Source: Catenulispora sp. MAP5-51 (lineage in GTDB: Bacteria; Actinomycetota; Actinomycetes; Streptomycetales; Catenulisporaceae). Taken from it: a stretch of 64,000 nucleotides of DNA. The translations under genes were made by a program, and so were the position numbers. Below are positions 50,201-57,955 of this stretch, piece after piece. The stretch lies in contig NZ_JBGCCH010000005.1 in NCBI RefSeq assembly GCF_041261205.1, positions 248,001 through 312,000 on the forward strand, read 5' to 3'. The notes below the pieces were generated by a model, which was not told the origin of the DNA, ran no database searches, and saw nothing but the letters and a program-made list of their open reading frames with translations. Positions within the stretch are counted from its first letter, which is position 1. Each line of letters starts with the position of its first letter.

Positions 50201-51741
50201 AGTGGCGCGACCTCGCCGACGCGATGCACGCGGTGGACCCCGACGCGGCCGAGGACGACGAGGCGGCGCGCGTCGCGGTGCTGTACGGGCCGTTCGGTCC
50301 GCAGCACTTCCTGTACGAGGACGGCAAGTTCGAGCCGGCGATAGCGGCCCTGGACACGGTCGCCGAGGCCGACCGCGACGAGGTGTGGACCGCGCTGCTG
50401 CGCAAGACACTCGTCATGCGCGGTATGGAACTGCACCTGGACGAGCAGTGGGCGCCGGCGCTGGAGTGCATAGCCCGGGCGGCCACGCTGGATCCGGATC
50501 AGAAGCCCGACGCGGTCTGGGTGGAGATCGCCGCCGAGTCCGGGATGAACGCGGCGCGGGAGCTGCTGCGGATCGCCGAGGAAGGCGAGCGGCCGGTCTC
50601 CGTGGACGCTACGGCGACGGTGAACATGGCGGCCACGAGCGCGCCGTTCATAGCGGACGCGACCAAGACGGTGAACATCGCGGCGGCCGGCTTGTCCGGT
50701 CCGTCTGGTCTGTCCGGTCCATCTGGTCTATCCGGTCCGTCCGGGCGGGCTGCGGATGCTGCTGTGGCCGGTGCTGACGGCAGTGGTGCCGGTGGTGCCG
50801 GCGACGGCGAGACTCCTGCGCCGGTCAGCGTTCTGCAGAGCGTGGTCGACGTGCTGGAGCGCGCGCTGTCCGTGGCGCCCGACGTCACCGCCCTGCGGAA
50901 CGAACTGGGTGTCGCGCATATGCGGCGGACCAGGGAACTGCGCTCGGAAGTGCGGGACTATGTGCTGGCGCTGTCGCACGCGCGGCGTGCGGTCGAATTG
51001 CGGCCCCACGACAAGGAAGCCGCGGCGCTGCTGGAAGTGGTGCTCGCCGAGCGGGCCGGCTCGCTGACCCGGCCCGGCCCCGACGGCGACCTGCTGGAGG
51101 CCGTGCAGTGGTGGCAGGAACTCAGTGAGATCGACGCCTCGAAGCCCGAGTACCACGCCGGCCTGTCGCAGGCGCTGAAGCTGCTGGCGTGCTCAGCCGC
51201 CCTGGCCGACCGGCGCGCCTTGGCGCTGGACCGGATGGCCTGGGGCCTGCTGGCCGACAAGAACTGGACCGGCGACGCCGACACCGAGGCCCCGCGCGAG
51301 ATAGCGACCCTGCTCATCGCCGACGCGATGAACACGCACAACCCGCGCCCCTTCCACGACCGCGCGCACCGCCTGCGCACCGCGCTGGCGTACCGCGACA
51401 CGAAGGAACTCCGGGACCTGATGGCCGCGTTGTGGAGGAACGAAGCCACTTTCCAGTACGAGACCCGGCACTACGGCCTGTGCGCCGCGCTCCTGGAGGA
51501 GGCGCTCCAGGTCGAACAGGGCGGCGCCCCCGCCGGCGACCCGGACGCCACCACGATCCTGAACCTGCGCATCCCCCGCCCCGACGAACCCCGCGCCGGA
51601 GGCATGCAACCCTTCCACTGGCACCGCTACCCGCGGGCCCGAGCCCTGCTGAAGCGCACCGTGGACCACTTCCCCGACGAAGACGAGCTCCGAGAACTCC
51701 ACGCCCGGAGCACCGCCCCCGAAGACCCCGCGAGCACCTGA
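47272..51741 (+). CDS. Very large TPR-repeat protein with internal zinc cluster
   Basis: In this 1489-residue soluble protein, tetratricopeptide-type helix pairs run through most of the length (for example PRVHYSLGRLAVQLGDDDLAWNHFSNSLAVEA and GEPYRALGDLRQALEIQPDQPEALAALEAL, by segments). A Cys/His-rich segment at about 664-705 (DVECGKDAVGACAGCGREGC, then RTHLF, YRCEKCAGP) looks like a B-box- or ribbon-type zinc site in the middle. Near 1112-1135 two copies of a DATxTVN motif occur, followed by three GLSGPS repeats encoded by an 18-bp tandem repeat. The C-terminal part returns to TPRs. It is probably a scaffold. It overlaps the next gene at its stop, and the partner shares the motif. Confidence 0.75.
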   Translation: MALLGRGRGTDPQWITQEFAKAEDLAAVGQQERARDRYARLARRLASAPEDLQHYRGLALLGEAETILAMGIFTDAMVRFREAYPLLPEPFRQLPRWLVRQFAEERLRAEDGDLKPIIDFLKAITYGLEPGDEDTAIRTVMWLQKACTTGPTAQREATARAALAALPGVDWPVLALTTMMRRDGRVKEAEDLLAAAVPGGSGELWFRWGIQLSTLLRYDDAISAYDEAFRRGTGPASPWSRGAWLRPEALLFRGLAHQQMGRTGQAETDLRTASQYAPQDPRVHYSLGRLAVQLGDDDLAWNHFSNSLAVEAAFAPARLGLALLREQAGRPAEAIAHYQAALRHDAHSRAARIRLGAVLLAAGRRKEAQGLLEPESGQSSYWGGMATFHYGLAQLRANNPAAAIDTWDRLGTTELRDWTAVARDREARKRLGSDPTAARLQWQIAYLDSPEVVEHRIALREAALREAAFMLLAGREIPDNREKAAVALDLAASLPAGERADGLRGRQNRLRALVDLAGGATTDLGTFLDVEGRMRDRCHLAVAALLDDRVEDAETLLAELPDDPDCDPAVARARGLYAERTGHWYDAVRWYQRFLGNDVASGSGPSQVIGAGADAGADAEPEPRLRDDDTQSLDIQEIANAGPLVAAQRLAAEAEPDDAEPPLPCVAIADVECGKDAVGACAGCGREGCRTHLFRPAGTTSYRCEKCAGPALQSLLYAARKAGVPDEAELTLTSWADALGSSALTRPLRRQLALLRAEAGDLDGALARLPEDAQAEGVELLIRRAASAIERGEPYRALGDLRQALEIQPDQPEALAALEALSEYSARQHAEEGRHEAAFSGYLALVREDPTNARLLHALGLSSYQLARVSNRDEHWMWTIGCLVTALYAPDFWARVVGVGDVEADREQIARNRRTLIDELRNDLRFADLAAYRGGDEVDAWSVRIGMDVFACEADPQVSPTLDALLRQQPDTPALAEWRDLADAMHAVDPDAAEDDEAARVAVLYGPFGPQHFLYEDGKFEPAIAALDTVAEADRDEVWTALLRKTLVMRGMELHLDEQWAPALECIARAATLDPDQKPDAVWVEIAAESGMNAARELLRIAEEGERPVSVDATATVNMAATSAPFIADATKTVNIAAAGLSGPSGLSGPSGLSGPSGRAADAAVAGADGSGAGGAGDGETPAPVSVLQSVVDVLERALSVAPDVTALRNELGVAHMRRTRELRSEVRDYVLALSHARRAVELRPHDKEAAALLEVVLAERAGSLTRPGPDGDLLEAVQWWQELSEIDASKPEYHAGLSQALKLLACSAALADRRALALDRMAWGLLADKNWTGDADTEAPREIATLLIADAMNTHNPRPFHDRAHRLRTALAYRDTKELRDLMAALWRNEATFQYETRHYGLCAALLEEALQVEQGGAPAGDPDATTILNLRIPRPDEPRAGGMQPFHWHRYPRARALLKRTVDHFPDEDELRELHARSTAPEDPAST

Positions 51742-53174
51742 TGCTGTTGAACGAGCCGACGCCCCATCACCAGATGCGCCCCGCCGCGGCCGGCGCCGCC
51801 GCGAGCACGCGCCGACTGCCCCCCGTCGAGGTCGACGGCGCGCCCGCGCAGCCACCGCGCGCACGCGGCGGCGACGGCGACAGCGACTTGGAGCGGACGG
51901 CCGAAACCCGCTCGACCGCGAACGACCCGACGGTCGGGATCGAGCTCGTCGACGGAACCGACGCGGTCAAGACGGTCGCCCTGGACGTCGAAGCGGTGAA
52001 GCGCGCGGTCGCGGAAGGCATATCCCTGCCGGACGCGACGGCCACGGTCTCGCTGAACGTGGAGGCGGTCAGGAAGGCGATGGCCGAGAGCGCGGGCGGC
52101 GCCTCCGGATCGGCTGTCGGCGATGAGGATTCAGGCGCTCCCGCCGCCGAGCGTGACGGTGAGGACGAGGCCGAGGTCGAGGCCTCCAGCTTGGAGAGCT
52201 CCAGCGCCGCAGCCGCTGATTCGGCTGGTGAGCTCGAGACCGACGCCGCGCCCGAAGGTGATGCTGATGCTGAGCGCGATTACGATGCCGCGCCCGATGC
52301 TGATGCTGCTGCCGAGCGCGATTCCGATGCCGCAGCCGGGTCTGCTTCCGGCTCCGCCGCCGCTTCTGACTCGGGCTTGGGTACTGCTTCCGGCTCTGAT
52401 GCCATTCCCGGCTCTGCTGCCGCGGGCGGTTCCGATGCCGAGCCTGACTTCGATGCCGAGCCCGGCTCTGATGCTCCGCGCGACTCCGACTCCGACTCTG
52501 GTTCCGATGCCGATGCCGATTCCGGTTCCGGTTCCGGTTCCGACCCTGAGCTCGCTGCCGCGTCGGACTCTGCTGCTGCGCGCGATCTCGATGCGGCTTC
52601 TGATTTCGACACCGAGCCCACCAGCTCCGAGAGCACCGCCGCGCCGGACACCGTCGAAGCCCCCGTAGAAGCCCCCGAAGCCGCGACCTCCGCCGACCTC
52701 GTACCCGCCACCGGCGACGCCGTGGACCGTGCGGACCTGCCCACCGCCACCTACCTGGTCTCGACCGACCTCTCCACCCCCACCTCGACCCTCGTCGCGG
52801 TGCCCGAGACCGCCGACGACGTCATCGCCACCATCCACGCGGCCGCGACCGCCGTGGCGGCGGCGGATCGGCGTGCGCGGCAGGCGGCGGTGGTGAAGGA
52901 GGATCCGTGGACCGGGCTGGATCTGCACCGGCCGGCCGTGCCCGCGCCGGTCGACAACGTGCTGGATCTGCTCTCGCCGGTGCTGGAGCGGCCTTTGCTG
53001 GTGGTGGAGCAGCCCGGGCTGCCCGCGGCCGCCGATGTCGTGGCCCTGCACCGGTCGGAGCTGGAGGTCGACTTCGTCGAGCCGCCGGTGGTGGCCGCCG
53101 GAGCCGAGCCGCCGATACCGCCGCGCTACGGTCCGGGGCTGTCGGTGCTGCCGCACATCGAGTTCCCGGTCTAG
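51741..53174 (+). CDS. Acidic Ser/Asp/Ala-repeat protein partnered with the TPR protein
   Basis: This 477-residue protein has no known family. The ATG overlaps the TPR stop (TGATG), so the two are coupled. The N-terminal 115 residues contain two similar blocks, AVKTVALDVEAVKRAVAEG and ATATVSLNVEAVRKAMAES, echoing the DATxTV motif in the TPR protein. Residues about 117-300 are an extremely acidic Ser/Asp/Ala/Glu low-complexity region with DNA-level repeats and more T-ending codons (GAT, GCT, TCT) than neighbouring genes. The C-terminal about 150 residues are Pro/Val-rich and end in LSVLPHIEFPV. No signal peptide or membrane helix. Confidence 0.65.
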   Translation: MLLNEPTPHHQMRPAAAGAAASTRRLPPVEVDGAPAQPPRARGGDGDSDLERTAETRSTANDPTVGIELVDGTDAVKTVALDVEAVKRAVAEGISLPDATATVSLNVEAVRKAMAESAGGASGSAVGDEDSGAPAAERDGEDEAEVEASSLESSSAAAADSAGELETDAAPEGDADAERDYDAAPDADAAAERDSDAAAGSASGSAAASDSGLGTASGSDAIPGSAAAGGSDAEPDFDAEPGSDAPRDSDSDSGSDADADSGSGSGSDPELAAASDSAAARDLDAASDFDTEPTSSESTAAPDTVEAPVEAPEAATSADLVPATGDAVDRADLPTATYLVSTDLSTPTSTLVAVPETADDVIATIHAAATAVAAADRRARQAAVVKEDPWTGLDLHRPAVPAPVDNVLDLLSPVLERPLLVVEQPGLPAAADVVALHRSELEVDFVEPPVVAAGAEPPIPPRYGPGLSVLPHIEFPV

Positions 53175-53228
53175 GCCGAGTTTCCGGTCTGACTCAAGCC
53201 TCCGGTCCGGTCCGGCCCGAGCCCCGGT

Positions 53229-53675
53229 CTAGCCCGGGTCGGCGCTCCGGATATCGGGCAGCATCGGCCGGTCCTCGCTGCCGGGCTGCAGGATCACCGC
53301 CGCGAGTCCCCAGTGGTGCTTCATCCGCTCCAGCGGGTCGGTCGGGAGGGTGCTCTTCTTCCGGGAGAACCGGCGCGGCTCCGGGGTCTTCTCGCGGGTC
53401 TTGACCTTCAGCGTCTCGCGTTCGGTGCCGCCGTCCACCACGACCTTGTCGAAGCGCCCCGCGACCTCGGCGGCCCAGTGCCGGCCCAGGACGCCCACGC
53501 GGGCCGCCGGTGCCGCGACCCGGCCGTTGCGGAAGAGTACGCGCACCGTCTCGACGCCCGGCGGGAGCAGGCCCCAGGCCACCGACCAGGGGGCCGCGTC
53601 CTCGTCCCGGCTGCGGAGGGCGCCGCCGATCAGCGCGGTGTCCGCCGCCTCGGGTGGGGGGTCTTCGACGCTCAT
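53229..53675 (-). CDS. Hypothetical protein
   Basis: This 148-residue protein has no recognised family. The N-terminal half looks beta-rich (WSVAWGLLPPGVETVRVLFRNG, AAEVAGRFDKVVVDGG) and the C-terminal half basic (LKVKTREKTPEPRRFSRKKS). The motif GGALRSRDEDAAPWSVAWG may form a conserved core. Codon use is normal. It is convergent with the acidic-repeat gene with 54 bases between, and has a weak ribosome site. It could belong functionally with the TPR pair, but nothing in the sequence proves this. Confidence 0.55.
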   Translation of the reverse strand: MSVEDPPPEAADTALIGGALRSRDEDAAPWSVAWGLLPPGVETVRVLFRNGRVAAPAARVGVLGRHWAAEVAGRFDKVVVDGGTERETLKVKTREKTPEPRRFSRKKSTLPTDPLERMKHHWGLAAVILQPGSEDRPMLPDIRSADPG

Positions 53676-53699
53676 GTGCGCAGCATAAACGGTTGAATT

Positions 53700-53739
53700 G
53701 ATTGAGGCCCCTGACGCCCGCCACGCCGGGGCCCCAATC
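53700..53739 (-). terminator. Terminator after the C39-like peptidase gene
   Basis: GATTG-A-GGCCCC (53700-53711) pairs with GGGGCC-C-CAATC (53728-53739), an 11-bp stem with one A-C mismatch. On the minus strand it lies 18 bases after the C39-like gene and is followed by AATTCAACCGTTTATG, fitting a terminator for that gene. Confidence 0.65.
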
Positions 53740-53756
53740 GGTCTCGGCCCGCGGTC

Positions 53757-55184
53757 TCAGCCCCAGTGGTCGGACGGCCAGGTGGGGTTCCGCGGGTCCA
53801 CGACCGGCGGCAGCGCCTTGTCGTGCGGTTTGATCAGGTACGCGACGCCGCCGGAGCCGTACCCCGGGGTGCCGTCGGCCTTGGTGTAGTTGGTGCGCAG
53901 CCACACCGTCTCGAACATCCGGCGCGGGTAGACCGTGTACACGTCCGAGTCGCTGTTGCTGGCCGGGTCGTTCACGATCACGTCGCCGGTGTCCGTGAAC
54001 CCGATGACGCACCACAGGTGGCCGTCGCTGGCGTAGTAGCCGTTCTCGGCCAGAGTGAAGGACTGCGACGTCACCACCGGGAACCCGGCGGCGACCAGCA
54101 CCTCCAGCTCGGTTAGCGAGTTCAGGCGCACGACCATCGCGTCCAGTCCGTAGGACGCGGCGTAGGCGCACGTGAACGGCCAGTTCCCGGTGCCCTGGTA
54201 GCCGTAGTCGTAGCTGTAGCGCGCGGCCTCGTCCACCGAGGGGTCGGCGTAGCTCGGGTCGACCCACGCCAGCTGCTCCGCGGTCGGCCCCTTGCCCCAG
54301 AACTCGACCACCATCTCCGTCGACGTCGGGCTGCACCATGCCTCACCGCCGCCGCCGTACTGCACGTACTGGCCCTTGTGGACGTTCTGCGCGTACGGCT
54401 TGACCGCCAGCGTGACGCCGGTGGCCGGGCCGGGGGTGCTGGCCGGCACGGTGGTGCGGTCCGGGACCGCCGACGCCGTGGCGCCGATCTGCCAGAGCCG
54501 CGGCGTGGCGTGGGTTCCGGGGCGGCGCAACACGGTCAGGCGCAGTTGGTAGGACCGCATGGAGTGGCCGGTCTCGGCGCTCCAGGTGTCCGTGTCGATC
54601 TCGCCGTAGGCGTTGCTCTGGCCGTTGACCGAGGTGCGGTCGATCTCGCTGTCGTCGGAGGCCCAGATGCCCATGATCCAGGTGTCGCGGTGGCCGTCCT
54701 CCATCGTGGCGAGCAGCTCCACCTTCAGGAACGTGCCCTTCGGGGTGTCGGCGTTCCAGTGCGCGGTCAGCTGCGTCGCGCCGAAGTCCAGCCGCCGGGC
54801 CGGGGAGGTCCAGGTCGCGTATTCGTACTCGGCGGTGGTGTTCAGGTAGGGGTCGGTGTAGGACGTGGTCCCCACCGGCTCGGCTATCACCACGCCCAGC
54901 CGCGGCCCGGGAAGCGCCAGGACGCCGTGCGACTCGCCGCACCGGAAGTCGGCCCAGGTGGTCCACCGGTCGAACCGGACGCGGGCCTGGTCCGTGTTCT
55001 TCGTAGCCGTGGCCCCGCCGGCCATCGCGGCCTCCGTGTCTGTGCTGTTCGTGGCTGCGGACGCCGTCCCCGCCTCCGCGACCCCGACCATAGCGGCGCC
55101 CACGGCCGCCCCGCCGGCGAGCACCACCCGCCGGCTCACCGCACCGCCCGAACCCCGCCGATCTGATTGAGAGCTCGCCGACAT
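53757..55184 (-). CDS. Tat-exported C39-like cysteine peptidase
   Basis: In this 475-residue protein the twin-arginine signal (SRRVVLAGGAAVGAAMVG, about 17-34) leads to a beta-sandwich domain (about 65-250). A C-terminal peptidase_C39_2-type domain follows, with the probable nucleophile Cys284 in EAWCSPTSTEM, His389 in DGHLWCVIGF and Asp/Asn in VNDPAS. Family members are papain-fold peptidases of unclear substrate. The ATG at 55184 has TTGGAGGA at a proper distance; the extension to 55442 runs through the promoter region. A 16-bp palindrome lies 34 bases upstream, so it is probably regulated. Confidence 0.87.
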   Translation of the reverse strand: MSASSQSDRRGSGGAVSRRVVLAGGAAVGAAMVGVAEAGTASAATNSTDTEAAMAGGATATKNTDQARVRFDRWTTWADFRCGESHGVLALPGPRLGVVIAEPVGTTSYTDPYLNTTAEYEYATWTSPARRLDFGATQLTAHWNADTPKGTFLKVELLATMEDGHRDTWIMGIWASDDSEIDRTSVNGQSNAYGEIDTDTWSAETGHSMRSYQLRLTVLRRPGTHATPRLWQIGATASAVPDRTTVPASTPGPATGVTLAVKPYAQNVHKGQYVQYGGGGEAWCSPTSTEMVVEFWGKGPTAEQLAWVDPSYADPSVDEAARYSYDYGYQGTGNWPFTCAYAASYGLDAMVVRLNSLTELEVLVAAGFPVVTSQSFTLAENGYYASDGHLWCVIGFTDTGDVIVNDPASNSDSDVYTVYPRRMFETVWLRTNYTKADGTPGYGSGGVAYLIKPHDKALPPVVDPRNPTWPSDHWG

Positions 55185-55217
55185 CAGTCCTCCAAGACCG
55201 CGCGCCAGATGCCACCG

Positions 55218-55233
55218 GTGCTGTGCACAGCAC
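55218..55233. promoter_or_regulatory. 16-bp perfect palindrome upstream of the C39-like peptidase
   Basis: GTGCTGTGCACAGCAC reads the same on both strands and lies 34-49 bases before the peptidase start in the spacer shared with the divergent esterase. It is a likely operator or an mRNA hairpin of the leader. Confidence 0.55.
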
Positions 55234-55298
55234 AGTGTTGAATGCTGTTGAAGATTAGCCGGACAACTCCATGATCGGAAGCAAGTCAATGCCGGGTT

Positions 55299-55327
55299 TT
55301 GACTGTTGTTTGCGGGGGATCTTGGAT
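55299..55327 (+). promoter_or_regulatory. Promoter for the esterase gene
   Basis: TTGACT (55299-55304) and TTGGAT (55322-55327) with a 17-base spacer form a good actinomycete housekeeping-type promoter about 80 bases before the esterase ATG. Confidence 0.5.
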
Positions 55328-55405
55328 TCCGGATCAGACCGGGCGGGCAGGCGTAGGCTCGACACGCGCCGGACTCGCACTCCCTCACCCCCGAGCAGAA
55401 AGCCA

Positions 55406-56068
55406 ATGCCGATGTCGCCCGCAGCCGGAGGGTTCGCCACACAGCGGTTCGAATACGACGGTGGCCGCCAGGCCACCGTTTACGTACCGCCGGATCCGGC
55501 AGAATCCGTCGTCTTCGCGGCCGACGGCGCGTGGCACATCGCCCCGCTGAGCAAGGCCCTGACCCGGGCCGGCGCCACGTCCACGATGATCGTCGGCGTC
55601 CACGGGCTGACCGACGACCAGGCGCGGCTTGAGGAATACTCGCCGCCGTTCAACGCGGAGCGCTTCGCCGCGCACGAGAAGTTCTTCGTCGAGGACGTCC
55701 GCAGAAGGGTCGGGTCCGAGTACGGACTCGTACTGGACGCCGAGCACACCGCGGTCTGGGGCGCTTCCATCGGAGGCGAACTCGCGCTCGCATTGGGGAT
55801 TCGCCATCCGGACGTCTACGGCGCGGTCCTGTGCGCCTCGCCCGGTGCCGGCTATCGGCCCCCTGAGGCGATGCCGCCGCGGCTCCCGCGTGCCTACCTC
55901 GTGGCGGGCACGCAGGAGCCGTTCTTCCTGAAGAACGCGACGCGGTGGGCGCTCGCATTGCGCGGCGCGGGCGCGGACGTGGCCCTGGCCGAGCGCGCGG
56001 GGTCGCATGGCGGCGCCTTCTGGGCCGAAGAGTTCCCGCTCATGGCGAAGTGGGCTTTCGGCCGCTGA
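55406..56068 (+). CDS. Alpha/beta-hydrolase, esterase type
   Basis: This 220-residue cytoplasmic esterase-family protein has the nucleophile elbow GASIGGELAL (Gly-x-Ser-x-Gly), an N-terminal beta-sandwich-like strand (FEYDGGRQATVYVPP), SVVFAADGAWHI, and a C-terminal His in AGSHGGAFWAEEFP. This resembles enterobactin/ferric-siderophore esterase and esterase D type hydrolases, but no siderophore genes are near. The ATG at 55406 (or 55412) begins the conserved region; the frame extends to 55271 through the promoter. The substrate is open. Confidence 0.82.
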   Translation: MPMSPAAGGFATQRFEYDGGRQATVYVPPDPAESVVFAADGAWHIAPLSKALTRAGATSTMIVGVHGLTDDQARLEEYSPPFNAERFAAHEKFFVEDVRRRVGSEYGLVLDAEHTAVWGASIGGELALALGIRHPDVYGAVLCASPGAGYRPPEAMPPRLPRAYLVAGTQEPFFLKNATRWALALRGAGADVALAERAGSHGGAFWAEEFPLMAKWAFGR

Positions 56069-56072
56069 GCTG

Positions 56073-57035
56073 CTACACGAAGTTCTTGTCGATCAACATC
56101 TCCAGCACGTTCACGTGGAAGTCGGGGAAGTCCATCGGCACGATCCCGAACCGCGCCCGCTGCCCGGTCCGCGCGCGCAGGTACGGGTAGATGGAGTTGT
56201 CCATCAGCGTCTGCTCGAGGTCCTTCGGGAACTCCAGCCCGTCCTGGATGGAGGGCGCCAGGCTGAGGAAGTTCACGTACATCGTGGTCGGCGCCGGGTT
56301 GCTGTAGGCGGCGTCGAACTGCTGCGTGATCAGCCCGCCCTTGCTGCCCGTCGAGACACCGGTGTACGTGTCCTGCACGTTGAACTGCCAGTTCGCGCTG
56401 TCGGCCCAGCCGATCAGGTTCCACGACGCCGGGAACGCGAAGTCGGCCAGCAGGACCACCTTGCCGGCCGCCTGGCCCAGCGTCGGCCAGCCGTACATGT
56501 GGAACATCCCGCGGTACCCGAGGGTGTCCATGTAGTAGTTGAAGCGGCGCTGGAACTCCGCGTCGCTGAGTGCCTGGCCGCCGGCGTTCTCGTTCTTCAG
56601 CCGCATGACGATCGTCTCGGTCGGCTGCGCCGCCAGGAACGCCTTGCACTGGTCGAGCACGTCCTGCAGTCGGATGCCCTGGTAGTAGCTGGAGTGGTAG
56701 ATCCCCATCTCGCTGGCGGTCCCCTGCAGACCGTTGCAGCGGATGTCGACGAAGCGCACGCCCTCGTTCAGCTGCTGCGGGATCCCCCAGTTCTGGGTGT
56801 GCGACCACTCCGTGCCGTCGGCGGGGTTGGTGCAGCAGGTGTCGTGCGTCCCGGGGATCGTCATCCCGAGCAGCGACAGGTTCGGGTCGAGGAAGCTCAT
56901 CCAGCTGTCCGTGGGCTTGCCGCCGGGCGTCACGGGGGAGTCGGCCCGGGCCGCGGCGGGCAGGCCGATCGAGGCGGCGGCGAGCACGGTGCCGCCGACT
57001 CCCCACTTCAGGACATTGCGACGGGTGGGATTCAT
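56073..57035 (-). CDS. Secreted phosphatidylinositol-specific phospholipase C domain protein
   Basis: This 320-residue protein has a twin-arginine-type signal (TRRNVLKWGVGGTVLAAASIG, RR at 5-6) and a PI-PLC X domain. Catalytic His64 lies in IPGTHDT and His114 in GIYHSSYY, with FVDIRCN and TIVMRLKNE typical of the family. It would cleave phosphatidylinositol or GPI-type lipids outside the cell without needing calcium. CTGGAGCG precedes the ATG. The single gene lies four bases after the convergent esterase stop and among other exported proteins. Confidence 0.92.
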   Translation of the reverse strand: MNPTRRNVLKWGVGGTVLAAASIGLPAAARADSPVTPGGKPTDSWMSFLDPNLSLLGMTIPGTHDTCCTNPADGTEWSHTQNWGIPQQLNEGVRFVDIRCNGLQGTASEMGIYHSSYYQGIRLQDVLDQCKAFLAAQPTETIVMRLKNENAGGQALSDAEFQRRFNYYMDTLGYRGMFHMYGWPTLGQAAGKVVLLADFAFPASWNLIGWADSANWQFNVQDTYTGVSTGSKGGLITQQFDAAYSNPAPTTMYVNFLSLAPSIQDGLEFPKDLEQTLMDNSIYPYLRARTGQRARFGIVPMDFPDFHVNVLEMLIDKNFV

Positions 57036-57155
57036 GGACGCTCCAGGGGTCTCGAAGCCGGCTGCGGGTCGCCGCCGGTGTATCCGGGCACTGCGACGGC
57101 GCTCACGGTAAGCGGAGTGTCAGCAAGTGGCCATGGCCGGTGCGCGGAACATTGA

Positions 57156-57194
57156 GGGTCGGCCGCCATAACGGCGGCCGACCCGGGGATCCCC
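57156..57194 (-). terminator. Strong hairpin downstream of the small secreted protein gene
   Basis: A 12-bp perfect stem, GGGTCGGCCGCC (57156-57167) with GGCGGCCGACCC (57173-57184), has a 5-base loop, next to the palindrome GGGGATCCCC (57185-57194). It lies 59 bases downstream of the minus-strand gene ending at 57253 and is probably its terminator, though the T-run is weak. Confidence 0.55.
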
Positions 57195-57252
57195 ATCCCT
57201 GACTCGCGGCGACTGTCGACTTCGCCGCGCGCGTGGCGCGTGCTAGTAGCTG

Positions 57253-57786
57253 CTAGTAGGTGTCCACGGTGCAGGTCCCGTTGCTGAACATCGGATTCGT
57301 GTCGACCGGCTGGTTCGCGTCCGGGTTCACGATGATGTCGAAGGCGCCGGTGATCGAGCCCTCACAGTCGTCCAGCGCCGGCTCCGGCTGCATCGCGTCG
57401 TTCGGACCCATCCACAGATCGACGTGGTAGATCCCGTTGTTCCAGTCGCTGGAGCACTCCACGCACCCGTCCTCCATGATGAAGTACTTCTCCAGGTGGG
57501 GGACGTAGATGATCGTGCCCGGGGCGAACTCGTTCTCGTCCGTGGCGAAGGTCACCGGCTGGCTGTAGGTGCCCAGGTCCTCGGTGGCGATGCTGTGGAT
57601 CTGCGGGTACGCGATCTGCGCGGTGCCGTAGTGGCCGTTGCCGTCGTCGTTGTCGTTGTAGCCGTAGGACGTGATGTTGACGTTGATCGTCTGCGGGTCT
57701 GCGTGCGCGGCGGCCAGCGGGCCGGCCGAGGACATCAGCAGCGTCGCGGCCAGCGCGGCCAGTGCTGCCAGGGTTCTGCGGACCAT
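57253..57786 (-). CDS. Small secreted protein with a 3D/double-psi-barrel-like core
   Basis: This 177-residue protein has a Sec signal peptide (RRTLAALAALAATLLMSSAGPLAAAHA). The mature part has ITSYGYNDN, GTIIYVPHLEKYFIMEDGCVEC and YHVDLWMGP. The Asp-containing ED...VDLWMG pattern recalls 3D-type/double-psi beta-barrel proteins of the resuscitation or RlpA kind, but homology is only suggestive. Cysteine pairs (CVEC, and two near the C-terminus) probably form disulphides. GGGAAGGAG gives a strong ribosome site. Expression is likely controlled by the 25-bp palindrome just upstream. Confidence 0.8.
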   Translation of the reverse strand: MVRRTLAALAALAATLLMSSAGPLAAAHADPQTINVNITSYGYNDNDDGNGHYGTAQIAYPQIHSIATEDLGTYSQPVTFATDENEFAPGTIIYVPHLEKYFIMEDGCVECSSDWNNGIYHVDLWMGPNDAMQPEPALDDCEGSITGAFDIIVNPDANQPVDTNPMFSNGTCTVDTY

Positions 57787-57805
57787 GGCGGAACTCCTTC
57801 CCGAT

Positions 57806-57830
57806 CAAGTTAGGAAACCTTCCTAACTTG
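57806..57830. promoter_or_regulatory. 25-bp near-perfect palindrome upstream of the small secreted protein
   Basis: CAAGTTAGGAA (57806-57816), ACC, and TTCCTAACTTG (57820-57830) form an 11+3+11 perfect inverted repeat, 20-44 bases before the gene start. From memory, TTAGGAA/TTCCTAA palindromes recur upstream of secreted carbohydrate-active enzymes in actinomycetes, so this may be a shared exoprotein operator; that link is not proven here. Confidence 0.65.
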
Positions 57831-57955
57831 GCCGGGAAGCTAGCGCCGAAACAGGTGCCTGACAATCCCCTCTGATCGCAGACCGAGACGTGAGGGCCGG
57901 CTCCGGCGTCCAGAACCCGGACAACCGGATCGCCGGCCGAGACACGGCGCCCGGG

